Source: CAYGZL01 sp964354345 (lineage in GTDB: Bacteria > Chloroflexota > Anaerolineae > Anaerolineales > UBA4823). Taken from it: a stretch of DNA of 64,000 nt. The stretch covers positions 1 to 64,000 of the forward strand of contig CAYGZL010000151.1 of NCBI GenBank assembly GCA_964354345.1, written 5' to 3'. The stretch's first letter is position 1. Each line of letters begins with the position of its first letter. Position numbers and translations under genes: made by a program. A model generated the notes under the pieces. It was not told where the DNA came from. It saw nothing but the letters and a program-made list of their open reading frames with translations, and did no database searches. Shown here in pieces: positions 8,801-14,597 of the stretch.

Positions 8801-9763
8801 CCGCTGGCGGATGGTGGGTTCAATCGCCCGGGCTCCATAGCGTCGCTGTAAACCAGCCTCGCACAATTCTTGTAGATATGTCTCGGTGACATAGCCGGGA
8901 GGCACTTCGAAATGGGGCAAGTGATAACCCTTGAAGCCCAGGTCAACGTTGCAGCGCTCGGCGATCAGCAAGGTATTGCTCAATGCTTGGGGTACATCAG
9001 CAAAAAGTCGGGTCATTTCCTCCGGGCTGCGCAGGTAGTAGGTATTATCGGTCATGCGCATCCGGTTAGGATCCGTCAGCAGGCAACTGGTCTGGATCGC
9101 CAGCAAAATATCCTGCAAACGGGCATCTTCTTTATTGATGTAATGAACATCGTTGGTGGCGACGAAACGAGCATCGTAACGGGCACCCAGTTCAAGCAGA
9201 TGCTGGTTGATCTGGTCAAGCTCAGGAATATCGTGTTCTTGGAGTTCGAGGAAGTAATTTTGTGCACCGAATACGCTGTAGTACCAATCCAACTGTCGGC
9301 GCGCCCCGGCGAGATCGCCCTGGTAGATCAGGCGCGGCACCTCAGCCGACATACAGCCAGTAGTGCAGATCAAACCCTCGGCATGTTGAGCCAGACGATC
9401 ATGATCAATGCGTGGGTAGTAATAAAAACCCTCCAGTTGAGCTGCTGAAGCAATTCTCAGCAGGTTTTGGTAACCAGTCTGGTTCTCTGCCAGCAGGAGC
9501 AGGTGGGTAGATTTTTTGTCTGCTTGAGGATCGCGCGAGTCCATGCCGTGCGGCGCCAGATAAGCTTCCAATCCGATGATAGGCTTGATCCCCTTGGCGC
9601 GCGCGGCATTGAAAAAATCAATCACCCCGAACATCGTACCGTGATCAGTCAACGCCAAAGCGGGCATCCCCATTTCCTGGGCGCGATCGACCAGCTTCTC
9701 GATGTTGCTGAATCCATCAAGCAAGGAATATTCGGAGTGAACGTGAAGATGAACGAACGACAT
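5840..9763 (-). CDS. dnaE: DNA polymerase III alpha subunit (DnaE)
   Basis: The replicative polymerase subunit, 1307 residues. Domains in order: PHP domain (HVHSEYSLLDG at the N-terminus, then LTDHGTMFG); polymerase palm with the catalytic acidic motif PDIDLDFRDD near residues 393-402; fingers/thumb with FRPGPMEFIP and YQEQIMF; helix-hairpin-helix region; an OB-fold (about 985-1065, VRVAGLITRIRHH); then a proline/serine-rich linker of roughly 140 residues (about 1070-1210); and a C-terminal domain (about 1215-1307, RSTGDKTRDVLRLRR). The usual length is about 1150-1180, and the linker accounts for the excess. The PHP metal ligands appear intact, so proofreading or structural metal binding is possible. 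No clear Shine-Dalgarno precedes ATG 9763. Confidence 0.97.
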   Translation of the reverse strand: MSFVHLHVHSEYSLLDGFSNIEKLVDRAQEMGMPALALTDHGTMFGVIDFFNAARAKGIKPIIGLEAYLAPHGMDSRDPQADKKSTHLLLLAENQTGYQNLLRIASAAQLEGFYYYPRIDHDRLAQHAEGLICTTGCMSAEVPRLIYQGDLAGARRQLDWYYSVFGAQNYFLELQEHDIPELDQINQHLLELGARYDARFVATNDVHYINKEDARLQDILLAIQTSCLLTDPNRMRMTDNTYYLRSPEEMTRLFADVPQALSNTLLIAERCNVDLGFKGYHLPHFEVPPGYVTETYLQELCEAGLQRRYGARAIEPTIRQRLNYELDIIHQMGFDTYFLIVWDLCRYARSQAIWYNARGSAAGSIVAYTLDITLVDPLEHGLIFERFLNPGRISMPDIDLDFRDDRRVDMLEYTVHKYGNDKVAQIITFGTLGARAAIRDVGRVMDIPITEVDRITKLVPNIPGKPVTLQQALEEVPEFKKAYTEAPYLQELIVTASQMEGVVRNASTHAAGVIITDKPIIEYIPLHRPTSTSVEGPIKTVTQFEMEVIDSLGLLKVDFLGLDTLTIMSRACDLIRMRHGLELNLNNIPTDDPATYEMMGRGETAGVFQVEGSGMRRYLMQMKPKSLANVIAMVALFRPGPMEFIPVYIRRMHGEEPITYRHPLLESILKETYGITVYQEQIMFTAMKLAGYSPSEADNLRKGVAKKKADVLLNHRQTFVAGATEHGVPEEIANQIFDDWEAFARYGFPKGHAADYGVIAVQTGYLKGHYPVEYMTALLSVKKNDTAKVALYVADCRRMGIPVEPPDINTSEWDFSIEDRSDPQTNTTRSVIRFGLGAVKNVGQGPVDAILEARAATPFPSINDFAHRVDLRRVGKRALESLIRVGALDHFGSRPALLEALDSIVAVSTSHFRAAESGQLSLFGISTGVMEEISLPKVNTEINRREILNWERELIGLYVSDHPLSPVMKELTQAVTHFSGQLSEAEPKEKVRVAGLITRIRHHQSKAGNPMAFVTIEDIQGTIELVIFPKTWEKVAEIIEFDKIILVEGRVDAEIGDPKVLVDTVTTEFSMPTNTLSSPEIQPGRSPRQSSARSLPATNQSPIPEASPMDKSIQESAPESYADHGIDHEVPPPPDSFPPDWEEVRYDAPVSGKPAVNIEVELATPVETEITLSAPLAPPLTQLPAEPPEMPLPIEIPVRDSAERSSVLPHFLISPTPAPEEGAVRMITIILRSTGDKTRDVLRLRRIHGIVNSYPGHDRFAFHLFERGRGYLLEFPNFTAGLTPELMGRLTALVGPENVRIDTITFQ

Positions 9764-9830
9764 ACGTCAGAGGGTAATTGATATTTTAGTAGTATACAGC
9801 TAACAATCGTTGGAGGTAATAGCCCATCGG

Positions 9831-9839
9831 ATTATAGCA
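9831..9839 (-). promoter_or_regulatory. dnaE: Extended -10 promoter candidate for dnaE
   Basis: On the minus strand this reads TGCTATAAT, an extended -10 element, about 70 bases before the dnaE ATG. No good -35 is visible at the right distance, which is usual for extended -10 promoters. Confidence 0.5.
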
Positions 9840-9914
9840 TGCCGAAGGATGCGAACAGTTTTATTTAAGCTTAAAATATCCATTTATAATTTCTGCCTTT
9901 GTACTGCCTTGTGC

Positions 9915-9943
9915 TTGACAGTCTGCTTGCCCTCAGATACAAT
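9915..9943 (+). promoter_or_regulatory. Consensus promoter for the tRNA-Ala pair (and possibly the leuS operon)
   Basis: TTGACA (9915-9920), exactly 17 bases, TACAAT (9938-9943), 19 bases before the first tRNA. No terminator is visible between this promoter and the T-box leader, so the transcript may continue into leuS. Confidence 0.8.
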
Positions 9944-9962
9944 AACTTTCGCCTCGTAAAGA

Positions 9963-10036
9963 GGGCCCATAGCGCAGATTGGGAGCGCGCCTCAATCGCA
10001 CTGAGGAGGTCGAGGGTTCGAACCCCTCTGGGTCCA
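9963..10036 (+). tRNA. tRNA-Ala (anticodon CGC)
   Basis: A 74-base cloverleaf: acceptor GGGCCCA pairs with TGGGTCC and contains the G3:U70 wobble that identifies alanine tRNAs. D stem GCGC/GCGC; anticodon stem CCTCA/TGAGG around loop ATCGCAC, giving anticodon CGC; T arm GAGGG TTCGAAC CCCTC; discriminator A. The CCA end is not encoded. It differs from the next tRNA at only two positions (34 and 38). Confidence 0.95.
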
Positions 10037-10094
10037 CTGCAGAAGAGCAGTCTGATTGACGAAAATCTGCATTATAATTACAATACTTTCCTAT

Positions 10095-10168
10095 GGGCCC
10101 ATAGCGCAGATTGGGAGCGCGCCTCAATGGCATTGAGGAGGTCGAGGGTTCGAACCCCTCTGGGTCCA
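10095..10168 (+). tRNA. tRNA-Ala (anticodon GGC)
   Basis: A 74-base cloverleaf with the same acceptor, D, anticodon-stem and T-arm sequences as the upstream copy, including G3:U70. The anticodon loop is ATGGCAT, so the anticodon is GGC and positions 32/38 are A/U. CCA is not encoded. The 58-base spacer between the two tRNAs has no visible terminator. Confidence 0.95.
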
Positions 10169-10184
10169 CACAATTAAATATGAA

Positions 10185-10500
10185 GTCGTGGCAGGAGTAG
10201 TAAGCCATCCCTCAGCGAGCCAGGAGAGTGAGGTGTGAGCCTGGCGGGGTGTCTCAGGAACACAGGTGGTAAATACCTACAGGGCTGAACTCGCCTGCCC
10301 GGGAGATTGATTATTCATCAATTTCTACAACTCTGTCGGTGAGAGCTTTCCTGGCTTTAGCCTGACGGCGGGTCCTGCCCGTTACAGCATGCCAGAGCGG
10401 TGTCCGTCGTAGAGAAGGTGTCGCCTTCTATACCAGACACAAGCAGGGTGGTACCGCGGAGTAATCCTTCGTCCCTGTGAGGCGGAGGATTTTTGTTTTA
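10185..10500 (+). promoter_or_regulatory. T-box riboswitch leader (leucine)
   Basis: This fills the 375-base gap before leuS. The base of Stem I is GGCAGG (10190-10195) with CCTGCC (10294-10299). Just inside it are the loop-E elements AGTA (10196-10199) and GAA, which immediately precedes the specifier codon CTC (10290-10292, Leu). The distal Stem I shows AGCGAGCC and GTGTGAGCC. The T-box sequence is AGGGTGGTACCGCGG (10445-10459). Its TGGT can pair with the ACCA end of a tRNA with discriminator A, as in tRNA-Leu. AGGG (10445-10448) can pair with CCCT (10473-10476) as antiterminator, competing with the terminator. Uncharged tRNA-Leu is expected to switch on the downstream genes. Confidence 0.93.
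10463..10500 (+). terminator. T-box-controlled intrinsic terminator
   Basis: Arms 10463-10473 and 10481-10491 (11 pairs, two of them G-U), seven-base loop, followed by a T-rich run (TTTTGTTTT). Its left arm overlaps the antiterminator bases, as expected for a transcriptional T-box. Confidence 0.85.
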
Positions 10501-10543
10501 ATGGAAAGCGACAGGCAACACCTCAGGAAAGGAGGATCGAATA

Positions 10544-13033
10544 ATGTCTCAGTCAAAAGAACAGTGGCCGGTTTACCAGCCGCGGGCGATAGAAGCCAGG
10601 TGGCAGAAAATATGGGAAGAGCGAGGGCTTTATCGGGCGCTTGATGGCAGCCAACGTCCAAAGTTCTATTGCTTGGACTTCTTCCCCTATCCTTCGGGAG
10701 AAGGCCTGCATGTCGGTCATTGTCGCAACTATGTCCCAACAGACGTGATCTCGCGCTTCAAACGTATGCAAGGTTTCAATGTCTTGCATCCAATGGGCTG
10801 GGATGCATTTGGTGAACCAGCTGAACAGTATGCTGTTTCACATGGGGTTCATCCTCGTCTGACGACGGATCACAACACCGTCAATTTTCGGCGCCAGATG
10901 ACTCTCATCGGCGCCAGCTACGATTGGGCGCGCGAAATTGACTCGTCCGATCCGGCTTATTATCGCTGGACGCAGTGGTTTTTCTTGCTGCTCTACCGGC
11001 GTGGATTAGCTTATCGCGATATCAACTGGCAGTGGTGGTGCCCAACCTGCCAGACGACACTCTCCAGTCACGAAGTGGTGGGCGGGGAGTGCTGGCGTGG
11101 TCATCGTGGTGTAACTCGGAAAGAAACTCCGGCGTGGTTTTTTAGGATTACTGCCTATGCGGATGAGTTACTGACCGGTTTGGATACAATTGATTGGCCT
11201 GAACCGATTAAATTGATGCAACGCAACTGGATTGGTCGCTCCGCAGGTGTTGAAATAACCTTTGCGGTCGCAGGTCAGGAGAAGTCGGTTGCTTCCAGTC
11301 TTTTCACTGTCTTCACCACTCGCCCCGATACATTGCCAGGAGCAACCTTTATTGTTCTGGCGCCGGAGCACCCTTTGGCACAAGGAGTAGCAACACCCGA
11401 GCAGCGCGTGTCGGTGGCAGCCTATGTAACAGCGGCAGCAGGTCGAAGCGAGATTGAACGGATGGTGGAAACACAGCAGAAGACTGGCGTTTTCAGCGGT
11501 GCGTATGCGATCAACCCACTCACCCAGGAGCGCATACCGATCTGGATCGCTGATTACGTCCTGCCTGCCTATGGTACCGGAGCGGTGATGGGTGTGCCTG
11601 CCCATGACCAACGCGATTTTGAGTTTGCCCGCCAGTTCGGGTTGACCGTGCGGATGGTGATCGCACCGCAAGATTATGGGGATGTGGAAGGTGAGATGCT
11701 CCAGGCCTACGAGGGTCATGGCACAATGATCCATTCCGGGCAGTACGATGGCTTACCAGATACAGAAGCGGAATGTCAGATCAGCGCCTGGCTGGTCGAA
11801 CATCAGTGTGGTGCGCCGCATATCCATTACCGGATGCGCGATTGGTTGATTAGCCGCCAACGCTATTGGGGCACACCGATCCCGATCATTTACTGCGCGG
11901 CTTGCGGTGAAATTCCGCTGCCTGAAGATCAATTACCGGTGTTATTGCCGCGTATGGAAAACTTTCAGCCGGATGGCAGCGGACGGTCACCGCTGGCCAG
12001 GAATCTCGAATTTTTTCACACCACCTGTCCTCAATGTGGGGCTGTGGCTCAACGCGAGGCGGATACGATGGGTGGGTTTGCGTGTTCGTCCTGGTATTTT
12101 TTACGCTTCACCAGCCCTCATTTCTCACCAGGGCCATTCGATCCAGCAGCGCTGCGCTATTGGATGCCGGTCGATCTATATGTCGGCGGGGCTGAACATG
12201 CCGTGTTGCATTTGCTGTATTCCCGCTTTTGGGTGAAAGTGATGGCGGATGCTGGTTTAGTTCACTTCCGTGAGCCGTTTACTAAGCTGTTGAACCAGGG
12301 GCAACTGCTAGGACCGGATGAGGTGCGTATGTCGAAGTCACGCGGCAATGTGATCACCCCGGATGCGGTTGTGGCGACGCATGGGGCGGATGCGTTGCGG
12401 ATCTATGAGATGTTCATGGCGCCTTTCGATCAGGATATTGCCTGGAGTACGGCAGGGATTAATGGGGCGCGGCGCTTCCTGACCCGGGTTTGGAATCTAT
12501 ATCGAGATACTTATCTCGCCAGCCAGTCAGCCAAAGATGTTGATCTGGACCTGGATCGTTGGCAGCATAAAATGATTCGACAGGTTGAGGAACGGATCGC
12601 CTCATTCCGCTTTAACACCATGGTTTCTGCGCTGATGAAGTTCATTAATATTTTGGTTGAACGCCAGCGCACCGGGCAGTGGCGTACGGCGAGTTATCAT
12701 CACGCCCTGGAGATATTCTTGATCCTCTTAGCTCCAGCCGCACCGCACATCGCTGAAGAGTTATGGCAATTGACCGGTCATACGGGCAGCATACACCAAC
12801 AGACCTGGCCCAGTTGGGATCCAGAACTGGCGCGCGAAGAGATGCTGACCATCGCAATCCAGGTGAACGGTCGGGTCAGGCAGGTCATGGAATTCCCATT
12901 GGGAACAGCCCAGGCGGAAATACAGGCGCACGCCATGGCACAGGAAAAAATCCAACAACACCTGCAAGGTAAGTCTATTACTCAGGTTTATTTCGTTCCA
13001 GGTAAAGTTTTGAACATCGTAACACAAGGGTGA
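10544..13033 (+). CDS. leuS: Leucyl-tRNA synthetase, first copy (T-box controlled)
   Basis: An 829-residue class I synthetase that charges tRNA-Leu. It has HVGH (56-59), an insertion editing (CP1) domain with TTRPDT and the conserved Asp of VPAHDQRDFEFA, a tRNA-binding helical domain, and the C-terminal end YFVPGKVLNIV. Full length for bacterial LeuRS. Departures from the norm: the class motif reads RMSKS (near 595-599) instead of KMSKS; the usually invariant FGLPAE reads FGEPAE (E91); and the zinc-binding set looks like C166, C169, C183 and perhaps H187 in place of four Cys. The start follows an AAAGGAGG site. It lies directly behind the leucine T-box and 1.5 kb before a second, different leuS. 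It may be a stress or resistance copy. Confidence 0.93.
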   Translation: MSQSKEQWPVYQPRAIEARWQKIWEERGLYRALDGSQRPKFYCLDFFPYPSGEGLHVGHCRNYVPTDVISRFKRMQGFNVLHPMGWDAFGEPAEQYAVSHGVHPRLTTDHNTVNFRRQMTLIGASYDWAREIDSSDPAYYRWTQWFFLLLYRRGLAYRDINWQWWCPTCQTTLSSHEVVGGECWRGHRGVTRKETPAWFFRITAYADELLTGLDTIDWPEPIKLMQRNWIGRSAGVEITFAVAGQEKSVASSLFTVFTTRPDTLPGATFIVLAPEHPLAQGVATPEQRVSVAAYVTAAAGRSEIERMVETQQKTGVFSGAYAINPLTQERIPIWIADYVLPAYGTGAVMGVPAHDQRDFEFARQFGLTVRMVIAPQDYGDVEGEMLQAYEGHGTMIHSGQYDGLPDTEAECQISAWLVEHQCGAPHIHYRMRDWLISRQRYWGTPIPIIYCAACGEIPLPEDQLPVLLPRMENFQPDGSGRSPLARNLEFFHTTCPQCGAVAQREADTMGGFACSSWYFLRFTSPHFSPGPFDPAALRYWMPVDLYVGGAEHAVLHLLYSRFWVKVMADAGLVHFREPFTKLLNQGQLLGPDEVRMSKSRGNVITPDAVVATHGADALRIYEMFMAPFDQDIAWSTAGINGARRFLTRVWNLYRDTYLASQSAKDVDLDLDRWQHKMIRQVEERIASFRFNTMVSALMKFINILVERQRTGQWRTASYHHALEIFLILLAPAAPHIAEELWQLTGHTGSIHQQTWPSWDPELAREEMLTIAIQVNGRVRQVMEFPLGTAQAEIQAHAMAQEKIQQHLQGKSITQVYFVPGKVLNIVTQG

Positions 13034-13042
13034 GGTAAAAGC

Positions 13043-13840
13043 ATGACAATTTCCTTGGCCAGCACCTGGCAGCCGCGCGGTGAGTTCGATCGGTTTCGCC
13101 GGCTTTATGAACAGTTGCAGACTGCATATAACGGTATGGCGATTGCTTTACCGCCCGATACGCCGGCCGATTTACAGCAATCATTGGCATCCGTCGGCGA
13201 TCAGGTTGTCGTCACTGTAACAAAGGAATGGCCGGTCGGTCGCTACCAGGCTTTACAGAGCGCGTATGGATTCTCTAGCGGGCATATTCACTATGTAGAT
13301 TTCGATCGCTTGCTACGTTGGGTGGAAACTCGCCCCCAGGAATGGCACCAGGCCATCACCCGCGTACAGCAGTGTGATTGCCTGATTATCGGTCGTACCG
13401 CAGCGGCGTACTGCACTCATCCCCAGGCGTTAGTCCAAACAGAGCGGATCAGCAATCTGGTAACCTCCTACTTCATCGGTATGCCGGTGGATGTCAGCGC
13501 CGGCTCGAAAGGGTTCAGCCGCCAGGCTGTTGATTGCATCTTGCGCCATACCCGACCTGGTCGAGCGTTGGGTACGGATGCGGAATGGTTAATCGTGCTC
13601 CAGCGAGTGGGTTTCCGCCTCGAATATCTGGAGGTAGATGGACTGGACTGGGAAATCGCAGATCAGTACCAGTCCAGCGCGGCGAATGCAGAGCGACAAA
13701 GCCTGGTGGCGCAGGCTTACGATGCTGACCCTCGGAACTGGGCGCGGCGGGTGGAAGTAGCGCTTGAGATTGTGGAGGTGGGGCTGGAAACGATTCAGCG
13801 TTATGATGGCTCCTCAGGAGATAAAGGTAATGACCGATAA
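13043..13840 (+). CDS. Glycosyltransferase-like protein (GT-A-type fold suspected)
   Basis: A 265-residue protein with no sure family name. Features that recall family 2 (dolichol-phosphate-sugar synthase-like) glycosyltransferases are VDFDRLLRW in the place of a nucleotide-sugar acidic motif, the middle segment DVSAGSKGFSR, and the later LGTDAEWLIVL. No membrane segment is evident. ATG 13043 lies 9 bases after the leuS stop, with GAGGT as ribosome site, so it is probably translated from the T-box mRNA. It overlaps the next gene by 11 bases. The link to leucine or tRNA is unexplained. It could instead be a nucleotidyl- or phospho-transferase of similar fold. Confidence 0.5.
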   Translation: MTISLASTWQPRGEFDRFRRLYEQLQTAYNGMAIALPPDTPADLQQSLASVGDQVVVTVTKEWPVGRYQALQSAYGFSSGHIHYVDFDRLLRWVETRPQEWHQAITRVQQCDCLIIGRTAAAYCTHPQALVQTERISNLVTSYFIGMPVDVSAGSKGFSRQAVDCILRHTRPGRALGTDAEWLIVLQRVGFRLEYLEVDGLDWEIADQYQSSAANAERQSLVAQAYDADPRNWARRVEVALEIVEVGLETIQRYDGSSGDKGNDR

Positions 13841-14588
13841 ACCGGAGACTACCTTATTTGACTTTGATGCTGTTTTCGACGTGGACGATTATCTCTATTT
13901 CTATGCAGACGAATTAACCGATGAGCGCTCCGATGTCGAGACTGCCTCGATAGTTAAGCTGCTTGAGTTGGACACACCGTGCCAGATACTTGACCTGGCT
14001 TGTGGTTTTGGGCGGCATGCCAACCGTCTGGCAGCGTTGGGACACCAGGTCACAGGCATTGACTTGACGCCTGGTTTCCTGGAGATTGCCCGGCGTGAGG
14101 CGCAGCACCGCAACATTAAGGTTACCTACCTGCATGGCGATATGCGCCAGCTTAATTACACCGCGGCTTTCGATCGGGTGATCCTGGCATTCACCGCCTT
14201 CGGGTATTTTGAAGACGAGGAGAATATCCAGGTATTACAGAATATCGCCGGTGCTTTGCGGTCAGGCGGATTGCTGCTCTTCGATATCAACAACCGAGAC
14301 ACATTCTTACGTTGTTTTCTACCTTACATTGTCACCGAGAAGGAGGGAAACCTGATGATTGACCGAATTACTTATGATCCAGCGACGGGTCGGCTGTATA
14401 ATCGGCGTATTGTCATCCGGAACGGTGTGCGCAAGGACAAGCCGTTTTTTATACGCATGTACAATCCGAATGAAATCTGCGATTGCCTGGTCAAAGCCGG
14501 TCTGAGAGTGCATCATCTTTATGGTGGTTGGGACGGACAACCGTTATCCCTTGAAACGAGGCGAATGGTCGTGGTCGCCGTAAAGTAG
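13830..14588 (+). CDS. SAM-dependent class I methyltransferase
   Basis: A 252-residue methyltransferase. The SAM-binding motif I is ILDLACGFGRHANRLA, followed by the acidic motif VTGIDLT and the post-II region HGDMRQLNY. ATG 13830, internal to an open frame extending to 13764, is chosen because AGGAG precedes it by 10 bases and the longer version would overlap the upstream gene by 77 bases. It lies between the glycosyltransferase-like gene and the second leuS, with gaps of -11 and 9 bases, so it is co-transcribed. The substrate is unknown; a small molecule is as likely as tRNA. Confidence 0.8.
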   Translation: MTDKPETTLFDFDAVFDVDDYLYFYADELTDERSDVETASIVKLLELDTPCQILDLACGFGRHANRLAALGHQVTGIDLTPGFLEIARREAQHRNIKVTYLHGDMRQLNYTAAFDRVILAFTAFGYFEDEENIQVLQNIAGALRSGGLLLFDINNRDTFLRCFLPYIVTEKEGNLMIDRITYDPATGRLYNRRIVIRNGVRKDKPFFIRMYNPNEICDCLVKAGLRVHHLYGGWDGQPLSLETRRMVVVAVK

Positions 14589-14597
14589 GAGAAGAAT

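Noticed and set aside
8912..9448. A 178-codon plus-strand frame inside dnaE
   Set aside because: It is opposite the conserved PHP/polymerase region and has no family features.
9899..10208. Open frames on both strands with repeated Arg/Pro-rich peptides around 9.9-10.2 kb
   Set aside because: The repeat is the two tRNA-Ala genes read as protein.
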